Shown: one piece after another, positions 45,460-52,651 of the stretch | Layout: the number at the start of each line of letters is the position of its first letter | Numbering within the stretch: position 1 is the first letter of the stretch | Assembly (NCBI RefSeq): GCF_037101375.1 | Contig: NZ_AP029019.1 | Coordinates: forward strand, 3,329,001-3,393,000 | Reading direction: 5' to 3' | Source of the DNA: Acidovorax sp. DW039 | GTDB lineage: Bacteria > Pseudomonadota > Gammaproteobacteria > Burkholderiales > Burkholderiaceae_C | Length of the DNA stretch: 64,000 nt | Notes under the pieces: generated by a model | Databases searched by the model: none | What the model was told of the DNA's origin: nothing | Seen by the model: only the letters and a program-made list of their open reading frames with translations | Program-made: the position numbers and the translations under genes

Positions 45460-45906
45460 TTACCTTCCGCTAGCCTTTTCAACGCCACGGTTGGCCAATG
45501 CATCGGCGCGCTCATTGCCGGGGTCGCCCGAGTGGCCCTTGACCCATCGCCATTCAATGCGGTGTCCTCCGGTGGATACCAGCGCATCCAGCCGCTTCCA
45601 CAATTCCACGTTCTTGACGGGCTGGTTGGTCGACGTGCGCCAGCCCTTGGCCTTCCAGCCGTGGATCCATTCGGTGATGCCCTTGCGCACATATTCGCTG
45701 TCGAGGTACAGCGTGACAGCGCAAGGGCGCTTGAGGGCAGACAGCGCCTCGATCACCGCCATCAGCTCCATGCGGTTGTTGGTGGTGCCCAGCTCTCCTC
45801 CAAACAGCTCTTTCTCCAACGTGCCCGAGCGCAGCAAAACACCCCATCCACCGGGGCCCGGATTGCCCTTGCACGCACCATCTGTGTAAATCTCAACCTG
45901 GTTCAA
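45460..45906 (-). CDS. rnhA: Ribonuclease HI, TTG start
   Basis: A 148-residue nuclease that degrades RNA in RNA:DNA hybrids. Catalytic residues appear in order: Asp ([13 protein letters not shown]), Glu (NRMELMAV), Asp (LYLDSEYV) and Asp (GNERADALA). I chose TTG at 45906, which gives [10 protein letters not shown], with AGGA six bases upstream; the longer frame upstream overlaps the methyltransferase gene. Gene order with the methyltransferase, gloB and mltD recalls the yafS/rnhA/gloB/mltD neighbourhood of E. coli. Confidence 0.95.
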   Translation of the reverse strand: MNQVEIYTDGACKGNPGPGGWGVLLRSGTLEKELFGGELGTTNNRMELMAVIEALSALKRPCAVTLYLDSEYVRKGITEWIHGWKAKGWRTSTNQPVKNVELWKRLDALVSTGGHRIEWRWVKGHSGDPGNERADALANRGVEKASGR

Positions 45907-46015
45907 CTGGATTCCTGACAATAAAACAAACGGCCGCATGCAGCGGCCTTGGGAAAAGCGGCGGCTCCATTGCGATGCCTCATCTTGCCGCATGGCAACA
46001 GGCACCGATAGGGAA

Positions 46016-46837
46016 TCAGCGCTTGCCGCGGGCAGAGGGTGGGCCTGACCTGCGCACGACTGGCACCGTTGCAGCCACCCGCGCACGGCGGGCGCGCCAG
46101 GCGGGCTCCAGCAGGCGCATGCCATGCACCCGCTTGACCGCCACCAGAAAATAGGCAGAGCCAAAAATGGGCCACCACCGCTCACCCAGGGGGTCCACCC
46201 ATTTCATGCGCTCCAGCCATTCTGCGCTGCGCACCGCAGGACGATAACAGCCAAAACGGGCTGACTCGACTTCGAAGCTCAACAAACGCAACCAGTCGCG
46301 CATGCGCCGGTAGCCGATGAACTCCCCCACATCAGGCAGATACAGCGAAGCGCCCGTCCACCGCTGCAACAGCCGGGCGCGCATTTGCCGCAAGCCCCAC
46401 AGGCTTAAAGGGTTGAGGCCCGCAATGACCACCCGCCCCTCCGGCACCAGCACCCGTTCCACTTCGCGCAGTGCCGTGTGGGGATCCACGCTCAGCTCCA
46501 GGGTGTGTGGCAACACCACCAGGTCAAGACTGGCGCTGGGAAATGGCAGAGCCACAGCATCTGCCCACAGGGCCACAGCCCTCAGCGGCGGGGTCTGGCT
46601 CTGGGGTTCCGCCCCCTCGTCGCAAGGCCCCGGTACATCCTCCGACCCCAAGGCCAGCCACTGGTGCGGCATGCGGTTGTTCCGCAAGCCATCCACGGGG
46701 GCCATGCCCAACTGTAATGCGTGATAACCGAAGATGTCCGCGACGGCCTCGTCCATGCAGGCCTGCTCCCAGGCCAGCAGGTACCTGCCGGGGGCAGAGT
46801 CGAACCACTGGTGCAAACCTATAATTTCAGAGCTCAT
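46016..46837 (-). CDS. YafS-like SAM-dependent methyltransferase
   Basis: A 273-residue methyltransferase-like protein resembling E. coli YafS in layout: an N-terminal [11 protein letters not shown], a central [26 protein letters not shown] and the [27 protein letters not shown] block. The usual SAM motif I (GxGxG) is not evident. Target unknown. The basic tail ([18 protein letters not shown]) may bind RNA. Start ATG at 46837 overlaps the divergent gloB ATG by two bases (CATG); ATG at 46870 is also possible and would overlap gloB more. Confidence 0.82.
   Translation of the reverse strand: MSSEIIGLHQWFDSAPGRYLLAWEQACMDEAVADIFGYHALQLGMAPVDGLRNNRMPHQWLALGSEDVPGPCDEGAEPQSQTPPLRAVALWADAVALPFPSASLDLVVLPHTLELSVDPHTALREVERVLVPEGRVVIAGLNPLSLWGLRQMRARLLQRWTGASLYLPDVGEFIGYRRMRDWLRLLSFEVESARFGCYRPAVRSAEWLERMKWVDPLGERWWPIFGSAYFLVAVKRVHGMRLLEPAWRARRARVAATVPVVRRSGPPSARGKR
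46820..46825 (+). promoter_or_regulatory. -10 box for gloB (leaderless or very short leader)
   Basis: A perfect TATAAT lies 10 bp before the gloB ATG (46836), inside the start of the divergent methyltransferase gene. Transcription would begin around 46832, leaving only a few untranslated bases. No -35 match is evident. Confidence 0.5.
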
Positions 46838-47612
46838 GAACTTGCTGCCGCTACCCGCATTGACCGACAACTACATCTGGATGCTGCATGACGCGCAGCA
46901 TGCAGTGGTGGTCGACCCCGGTGACTCCGCTCCCGTCTGGGAGGCGCTGCAGTCCAGGGGGCTGTCCTTGCAGGGCATTCTAGTCACCCACCACCACGGC
47001 GATCATGTCGGTGGCGTGGGGGAATTGCGCGAACGCACAGGCGCAGTGGTGTACGGTCCGGCAGCCGAGGCCACAGTGCCATCAGCCCTGGGCGTGGCGC
47101 AGGGAGACAGGATGAACCTCCTGGGCGTGGAGATCCAGGTGCTGGATGTGCCCGGACACACTGCGGGGCATATTGCCTACTTTTGCCCTGATGTGCAGGG
47201 CACGCCTGTGCTCTTTTGCGGCGACACGCTGTTTTCTGGCGGCTGCGGTCGGCTTTTTGAAGGCACACCAGCGCAGATGCATGCCTCGCTCACACAACTG
47301 AGCGCCCTGCCGGATGCCACCCGCGTATGCTGCGCGCACGAGTACACACTTTCTAACCTGCGCTTTGCCCTGGCTGTGGAACCCGACAACGCAGAGCTGA
47401 TCCAGTACAACGCGTGGTGCCAGGCACAACGGTCGGGGGGCCTGCCCACCCTGCCGTCTACCATGGCCATGGAGCGCAACATCAACCCTTTTCTGCGGGT
47501 GCACCACGCCACCGTTGCGCAAGCAGCCAAGGCGCACGACCCGCAGATTGACAGCAACGACGCAATTGCCGTGTTGGCAAGCCTGCGTACATGGAAGAAC
47601 GAGTTCCGATGA
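46836..47612 (+). CDS. gloB: Hydroxyacylglutathione hydrolase (glyoxalase II)
   Basis: A 258-residue metallo-beta-lactamase-fold enzyme that hydrolyses S-lactoylglutathione, the second step of methylglyoxal removal. Metal-binding motif THHHGDHVGG, further ligands in PGHTAGH and FCGDTLF, and the C-terminal glutathione-binding part (ERNINPFLR). The start [17 protein letters not shown] is the family's usual one. Its stop overlaps the mltD start (ATGA). Confidence 0.95.
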   Translation: MNLLPLPALTDNYIWMLHDAQHAVVVDPGDSAPVWEALQSRGLSLQGILVTHHHGDHVGGVGELRERTGAVVYGPAAEATVPSALGVAQGDRMNLLGVEIQVLDVPGHTAGHIAYFCPDVQGTPVLFCGDTLFSGGCGRLFEGTPAQMHASLTQLSALPDATRVCCAHEYTLSNLRFALAVEPDNAELIQYNAWCQAQRSGGLPTLPSTMAMERNINPFLRVHHATVAQAAKAHDPQIDSNDAIAVLASLRTWKNEFR

Positions 47613-49126
47613 AATTTCTGCACATTGTCAGCCTGGTCGGCATGCTGTGGCTGACGGGCTGCGCGACGACGGGCCCTGCCCCCGATTCGGTGAGTACTGC
47701 GCCCGATCAGACCTCTACCCGTCGCACCACCCACACCCCCCTGATCCCCAGCGGCCCGTTGCAGCCCATCACGGCAGCTACGGCATCCAGCCAGGAAGTC
47801 GCGTCGCTCTCTACCCCTGCGGACTTGTGGGACCGTATCCGCCGTGGCTTTGCCATGCCCGATCTGCAAAGCGACCTGGTACAGGACCGCGAACAGTGGT
47901 ACGCAAGCAGGCCCGACTACATGCAGCGCATGACAGAGCGGTCCAGCAAATACCTGTTCCACATCGTTGAAGAACTGGAGCGCCGGGGCATGCCTACGGA
48001 GCTGGCACTGCTGCCCTACATCGAAAGTGCCTTCAATCCGCAGGCAGTCTCCAGCGCCAAGGCGGCAGGCATGTGGCAATTCATGCCCGCAACGGGCAGC
48101 TATTTCGACCTGAAGCAAAACGCCTTCAGGGATGACCGGCGCGATGTGCTGGCATCGACCCGTGCTGCGCTGGACTACCTGCAAAAGCTCTACGGCATGT
48201 TTGGTGACTGGCACCTGGCACTGGCAGCCTACAACTGGGGTGAGGGCAGCGTGAGCCGCGCCATTGCGCGCAACCAGAAGGCCGGGCTGGGCACCAGCTA
48301 TACCGACCTGAACATGCCCAACGAAACGCGCATGTACGTGCCCAAGCTTCAGGCCGTGAAGAACATTGTGGCCAACCCCGATGCGTTCCGCACCGAGCTG
48401 CCACTGATCGAGAACCACCCCTACTTCCAGACGGTGGACATCACGCACGACATCGATGTGGCGCTGGTCGCAAGCCTCGCAGGTATCCGCGAGGCAGACT
48501 TCCGTGCGCTGAACCCGTCTTTTCACAAGCCCGTGATTCTGGCTGCCGGTACACCGCAGATCCTGCTGCCCTGGGACAACGCCAAAGTCTTCCAACGCAA
48601 CCTGGAAGCCCGCCGCGAGGGGCAGTACGCAAGCTGGACAGTATGGTCCGCACCCACCACGATGACAGTGGCTGAGGCCGCCAAGCGCACCGACATGAGC
48701 GAGAACGACCTGCGCAGCATCAACAACATTCCACCGCGCATGCTGATCAAGGCAGGGTCGGCATTGATCGTGCCCCGCAGTTCCACCAAGCGCGAGGACG
48801 TTCCCTCTCAACTGGCTGACAATGGCCAGGTGGCACTTGCCCCCGAGATCGTGACACGCCGCACCACGGTGCGCGCAGCCAAGGGTGAAACCGTGGCTTC
48901 GATCGCCAAACGCTACAAACTGAGTGCCGCGAACGTTGCTGACTGGAACGATGTGAAGCTGAACGCGGCCTTCAAACTGGGCCAGCAAATTGTGGTGTAT
49001 CTGCCAGTCAAGCAGGCCAGCGCCGCCCCGTCACGCGCGCAGGCGCGCAGCACCACGGGCAAGACAGCCTCAGCACCTGCTCCTACGCGCAAGGGCGGAA
49101 CGCCCTCCAAGGTACGTCGTCGCTGA
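47609..49126 (+). CDS. mltD: Membrane-bound lytic murein transglycosylase D
   Basis: A 505-residue outer-membrane lipoprotein that cuts glycan strands of peptidoglycan. Lipobox LTGC (Cys18). The SLT domain (about 125-240) has the catalytic Glu in PYIESAFNP and GMWQFMPATG, AAYNWGEG. LysM-type peptidoglycan-binding modules follow (SWTVWSAPTTMTVAEAAKRT, about 335-385, and RTTVRAAKGETVASIAKRYKL, about 415-460). The basic tail is disordered. Translationally coupled to gloB. A terminator follows. Confidence 0.93.
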   Translation: MKFLHIVSLVGMLWLTGCATTGPAPDSVSTAPDQTSTRRTTHTPLIPSGPLQPITAATASSQEVASLSTPADLWDRIRRGFAMPDLQSDLVQDREQWYASRPDYMQRMTERSSKYLFHIVEELERRGMPTELALLPYIESAFNPQAVSSAKAAGMWQFMPATGSYFDLKQNAFRDDRRDVLASTRAALDYLQKLYGMFGDWHLALAAYNWGEGSVSRAIARNQKAGLGTSYTDLNMPNETRMYVPKLQAVKNIVANPDAFRTELPLIENHPYFQTVDITHDIDVALVASLAGIREADFRALNPSFHKPVILAAGTPQILLPWDNAKVFQRNLEARREGQYASWTVWSAPTTMTVAEAAKRTDMSENDLRSINNIPPRMLIKAGSALIVPRSSTKREDVPSQLADNGQVALAPEIVTRRTTVRAAKGETVASIAKRYKLSAANVADWNDVKLNAAFKLGQQIVVYLPVKQASAAPSRAQARSTTGKTASAPAPTRKGGTPSKVRRR

Positions 49127-49162
49127 TTACGCGCTCATTCACGCGAGCCGACTCCAAGAACC

Positions 49163-49200
49163 AACGCCCAGCCATGCATAGCATGGCTGGGCGTTTCTTT
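49163..49200 (+). terminator. Terminator after mltD
   Basis: A 14-bp stem, AACGCCCAGCCATG with CATGGCTGGGCGTT, around a 5-nt loop, then TCTTTT. Confidence 0.9.
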
Positions 49201-49234
49201 TGGGGCGCGCGCAAGGAACGCCCGGCAGCACAAC

Positions 49235-49387
49235 TCAGAAGCGCATGGAGGCCATGCCCATCAGGCCCAGAATGCCCATGATGATGAGATACAGCGCCAC
49301 GATGGTGCTGAGCAGGCGCGGCATGACCAGAATCAGAATGCCGGCAATCAGGGAGACAAGCGGACCGATGCTCAGGTGCAAGGACAT
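49235..49387 (-). CDS. DUF3096 small membrane protein
   Basis: A 50-residue protein I translated directly: MSLHLSIGPLVSLIAGILIL begins it, followed by VMPRLLSTIVALYLIIMGIL and GLMGMASMRF. Two hydrophobic helices flank an RLL turn, matching the DUF3096 pattern (PLVALIAGILIL, PRLL, IVA-YLI-GILGL). Function unknown. ATG at 49387, TGA at 49235. It stands alone between the mltD terminator and the binding-protein gene (57 bp). Confidence 0.8.
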   Translation of the reverse strand: MSLHLSIGPLVSLIAGILILVMPRLLSTIVALYLIIMGILGLMGMASMRF

Positions 49388-49443
49388 GGATTCTCTTTCT
49401 GCGGAAGTGAAAGTCCCTATCTTGCCTCAGCCAGAGTGCCCGT

Positions 49444-50499
49444 TCAGAGGTTGAATCGCTGCCGCGCCTTGCGCGCCCATTCATTGGAGAAAGTGCGCGA
49501 CAGATCCACCCGCGCGCTGGCCACTTCGGGAAACACCAGCGAAAGCATGCGCAACGCAACCGTGGGGCCGTCCTCCGGCATCATTCCGTGGGGCGAAAAG
49601 GTTTCCCGCATGCGGTAGAAGGCAGCCAGATACAAGGCCCGGTCACCCGACAGGTAAGCGGGCGGCAAGGCCTTGATCATGTCTGCAGGCTCCGCTGTCT
49701 GCAGCCATTTCAAGGTGTGCACCACGGCATGCACCATGGCTTGCACCTGCTCTGGCTGCTTCTGGATGAACGCCTGGGTGGCATAGAGGCAACTCGCGGG
49801 CATGTTGCCACCAAACAGCTCCTGCGAAGCCTTCAGGGTGCGGGTGTCTGCAACCACCCGCACACCCAGCTTCTGCTCTGCCTGGGCCATGATGGGGTCG
49901 GAGTGGCATATCGCCTGGATCTGGCCGGAGCGCAAGGCAGCGAGGGCGGCAGCCCCCGAAGGCACCGCAACAAAAGTCGCTTCGCTGGCCAGCAACCCCT
50001 CACGCGCCATGATCCAACGGGCAAACGTGTGTGTGGAAGACCCCGGAGCCGACACACCGATGCGCAAGCCTGCCAGATCACGCAAGGAATCGTAGCGCGG
50101 GGCAGCCCGCATAGACACCCCCAGAGCTACCTGGGGAGCCCTTCCATGCAGAACGACGGAGCGCAGCGCCAGGCCCCTCGCCTGCTGGCGTATGGTGTGC
50201 TCGTAAGCGCCCGACACCACATCCACCACACCGTCCTGCAATGCCTGCAAGGCGGGCGCACCCGCCGTAAAGTCTCGCAGCACCACATCCAGCCCCTCGG
50301 CGCGAAAGTATCCGAGCTGGTCCGCCAGCAGCAGGGGCAGGTGGTACATCTCGCTCTGCCCAGCCACAGCCACGGTCACCCGTCCCGCCGAACTTTTGCC
50401 GGTGGACTGCGCACCGATCCAGGGCGCAAACACACCGGCAGCCAGAGCGACGGAGGCAGCACCCAGAGTACGGCGGCGAATCACGGAACGGGGAGGCAT
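49444..50499 (-). CDS. NMT1/ThiY-like ABC substrate-binding protein
   Basis: A 351-residue periplasmic binding protein. The signal peptide (RRRTLGAASVALAAGVFAPWIGAQS) has an RRR that could suit Tat. Binding-fold features: MYHLPLLLADQLGYFRAEGLDVVL, GVVDVVSGAYEHTIRQQARG, and LRIGVSAPGSSTHTFARWIM, like nitrate/sulfonate/taurine and thiamine-precursor binders. No permease or ATPase gene is adjacent. Start at ATG 50499; the longer frame to 50613 has no signal peptide position. Confidence 0.85.
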   Translation of the reverse strand: MPPRSVIRRRTLGAASVALAAGVFAPWIGAQSTGKSSAGRVTVAVAGQSEMYHLPLLLADQLGYFRAEGLDVVLRDFTAGAPALQALQDGVVDVVSGAYEHTIRQQARGLALRSVVLHGRAPQVALGVSMRAAPRYDSLRDLAGLRIGVSAPGSSTHTFARWIMAREGLLASEATFVAVPSGAAALAALRSGQIQAICHSDPIMAQAEQKLGVRVVADTRTLKASQELFGGNMPASCLYATQAFIQKQPEQVQAMVHAVVHTLKWLQTAEPADMIKALPPAYLSGDRALYLAAFYRMRETFSPHGMMPEDGPTVALRMLSLVFPEVASARVDLSRTFSNEWARKARQRFNL

Positions 50500-50831
50500 G
50501 CAATCCTTACAAAACGGGGAACGGGACGATGGGCGAACAACAAGGCCACAGCGACTGGCAACACGCCATTGCTGCACCGCAACAATTGTGCCGGACCCGA
50601 CGCACCCGAGCATCAGGGAACACCCCTGAGGGCTTTTACGTACTGTGAAAAAGTAGCGGAAAGCCGCAGAAAGCGATGCGCCCGCATACCCAGGCAGGCC
50701 GGTGCATAGGTGGGGCAGTGAATGCCATTGCGCGCTACCTGCGCAAATGACGGAAGAGAAACGAGGTTTCTTGCGTGCAGCGCCTGCAGCCCCGACACAC
50801 GTACCCGCGGCAACCTCTTCGGCGGGCTCAA

Positions 50832-50850
50832 CGGGAGGCCCAGCCTCCCG
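50832..50850. other. Perfect 8-bp hairpin after the MAPEG gene
   Basis: CGGGAGGC and GCCTCCCG around a 3-nt loop, 10 bp past the MAPEG stop. No T run follows on either strand, so I do not call it a terminator. The rest of 50500-50859 holds no gene I can support. Confidence 0.5.
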
Positions 50851-50859
50851 CCTGCTACC

Positions 50860-51285
50860 TCAGTGGTAACCGATGAAAAGGATGGCGATATTCACCATGA
50901 AGCCCGCCCCCCAGATGGCGCTGCGTGCCGTGGGCATGTTGGACACATACATCATGATGTAGAAGATGCGCAGCATCACGAACAGCATGGCCAACAGGTC
51001 CAGCCATGTTTGCCGGGCCCCAAGCTGGTGCGCGATGATGACCGCACCGATGAAGAAGGGCAGCACCTCAAAGCTGTTGGCCTGGGCTGCATTGGCACGC
51101 GCACGCCAGTCAGACTGGCGCGCCAGCCAGCCACGGGGGTCACTGTTGTCATACCCGCCCTGCTCGGTGGGCTGACCGATGGCACCCCGCTTGGCAATCC
51201 ATGCACACACGATGGGCAGCAGTGCAACGATGAGCACGCACCAGTAGGCAACAGTAAAACGGGCCACTTGCATGGTTGTATTCAT
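50860..51285 (-). CDS. MAPEG-family membrane protein
   Basis: A 141-residue integral membrane protein of the MAPEG superfamily (microsomal glutathione-transferase-like). Four helices; the conserved segment is DWRARANAAQANSFEVLPFF with the ANAAQ.NSFE-type core and later LRIFYIMMYVSNMP. Bacterial members may use glutathione to detoxify electrophiles; activity is unproven. It lies in a separate unit from its neighbours. Confidence 0.85.
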   Translation of the reverse strand: MNTTMQVARFTVAYWCVLIVALLPIVCAWIAKRGAIGQPTEQGGYDNSDPRGWLARQSDWRARANAAQANSFEVLPFFIGAVIIAHQLGARQTWLDLLAMLFVMLRIFYIMMYVSNMPTARSAIWGAGFMVNIAILFIGYH

Positions 51286-51315
51286 TTGTAAAGCCTTTAA
51301 GGGCTGCAGAGCCCT

Positions 51316-51350
51316 GTTTATGAGCGCAAGGCGCTATCAATTTGTGAGTA
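51316..51350 (-). repeat. Degenerate dispersed repeat between MAPEG and recR
   Basis: GTTTATGAGCGCAAGGCGCT followed by ATCAATTTGTGAG is a partial, scrambled-looking copy. It may be a deletion derivative of the family. Confidence 0.35.
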
Positions 51351-51413
51351 TTCTAGCCCAGCAAGTGGTGCCAAAAAGCTCTTTGCTAGCCGTGCATGCT
51401 GCTCGTCATCAGC

Positions 51414-52004
51414 CTAGCGCCGGTCTACCAAGGCATGCGCAATCGTGCCCAGGTCCACATACTCCAGCTCGCTGCCCACAGGCACACCGCGGGCCAGACG
51501 CGTGACGTGCAGCCCCCGGCTCTTGAGCGCTTCACTCAGCACATGGGCTGTCGCCTCGCCCTCGGCATTGAAGTTGGTGGCCAGAATCACCTCCTGCACC
51601 ACACCATCACTGGCGCGCTCCATGAGTTTGTGCAGACCGATTTCCTTGGGTCCAATGCCGTCCAGCGGGCTCAGGCGCCCCATCAACACAAAATACAGCC
51701 CCTTGAAGGCCCCCGTGCGTTCCAGCGCCGACTGGTCGGCCGGGGTCTCCACCACGCATAGCCGCGATGCATCGCGCTCCGGGTCCAGACAGGTGCTGCA
51801 GATATCGTCTTCGGTAAAAGTGTGGCAGCGCGCGCAGTGGTGCACGTTCTGCACCGCGTCATGCAACGCATTCGCTAACGCCTCCGCCCCCGCACGGTCA
51901 TGCTGCATGAGGTGAAACGCCATGCGCTGTGCAGACTTGACCCCCACCCCCGGCAAACGGCGCAGCGCCTGGATCAAGACCTCAAGGGCGTTGGTGGAGG
52001 ACAT
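51414..52004 (-). CDS. recR: Recombination mediator RecR
   Basis: A 196-residue RecFOR-pathway protein that helps load RecA on gapped DNA. Helix-hairpin-helix at the N-terminus ([19 protein letters not shown]), zinc finger ([16 protein letters not shown]) and Toprim domain ([17 protein letters not shown]). Start MSSTNALEV at 52004; the longer frame to 52136 runs through repeat sequence. It belongs to the dnaX-ybaB-recR run. Confidence 0.96.
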   Translation of the reverse strand: MSSTNALEVLIQALRRLPGVGVKSAQRMAFHLMQHDRAGAEALANALHDAVQNVHHCARCHTFTEDDICSTCLDPERDASRLCVVETPADQSALERTGAFKGLYFVLMGRLSPLDGIGPKEIGLHKLMERASDGVVQEVILATNFNAEGEATAHVLSEALKSRGLHVTRLARGVPVGSELEYVDLGTIAHALVDRR

Positions 52005-52060
52005 GGATGGATGGCAATCAGGGGACGTGGAGATCGGAATACGGGAGGTGCGATGAAAGG

Positions 52061-52083
52061 CTTCGACAGGCTCAGCCCGAGCG
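52061..52083 (+). repeat. REP-like sequence (CTTCGACAGGCTCAGCCCGA)
   Basis: CTTCGACAGGCTCAGCCCGA followed by GCGG resembles a very common dispersed sequence of proteobacterial genomes (core CTTCGACAGGCTCAGCCCGAACGG in general experience). Single copy in this window. Confidence 0.5.
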
Positions 52084-52175
52084 GACTGGGAAAAGATCAG
52101 AAATGGCCATCCAAACTCTGTCCCCCCTGTCTTCACACCCCGCCCGCAAGGGCGTAGCGAGCGCCTGTCAGGCTA

Positions 52176-52235
52176 GGCGGACGGAGCACAGCAACCGGAA
52201 CGTACTTCCTGTACGTGAGGATTGCGAGCACCGCC
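52176..52235. repeat. Long imperfect hairpin in the ybaB-recR gap
   Basis: Nested complementary segments GGCGG/CCGCC, GCAA/TTGC and ACGTAC/GTACGT around loop TTCCT make a 60-nt hairpin. It lies in the unusually long (264 bp) space between ybaB and recR, together with the REP-like sequence. It could be a separate repeat element or an RNA-processing site. Confidence 0.5.
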
Positions 52236-52268
52236 CAACGACGCATGGCTGGCGCGCAGTAGCCAACC

Positions 52269-52601
52269 TCAGAAAGGGAATTTCATGCCGCCGGGGAGTC
52301 CTGGCATGCCTGCGGTGAGCTTGCCCATCTTCTCCGCCGAAGTCTCCTCGGCCTTGCGCACTGCCGCATTGAACGCAGCCGCCACCAGGTCTTCCAGCAT
52401 GTCCTTGTCTTCGGTCAGCAGGCTGGGGTCGATGGTGATGCGCTTGACGTCATGCTTGCAGGTCATCACGACCTTGACCAGGCCCGCACCGGATTCGCCT
52501 TCCACTTCAATGAATGCCAGCTCTTCCTGGGCCTTCTTGAGGTTGTCCTGCATGGCCTGGGCTTGTTTCATCAGGCCGGCGAGTTGTCCTTTGTTGAACA
52601 T
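52269..52601 (-). CDS. ybaB: YbaB/EbfC nucleoid-associated protein
   Basis: A 110-residue DNA-binding protein: [20 protein letters not shown], then the [23 protein letters not shown] beta region and a helical end. Such proteins are dimers that bind and bend DNA, and their genes lie between dnaX and recR in many bacteria, as here. Length and start are standard. Confidence 0.96.
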   Translation of the reverse strand: MFNKGQLAGLMKQAQAMQDNLKKAQEELAFIEVEGESGAGLVKVVMTCKHDVKRITIDPSLLTEDKDMLEDLVAAAFNAAVRKAEETSAEKMGKLTAGMPGLPGGMKFPF

Positions 52602-52651
52602 GGGTGTTTCCTTCTTGAAAAATGGTTGAAATCAGCAAGCGGTAGCCCGGG

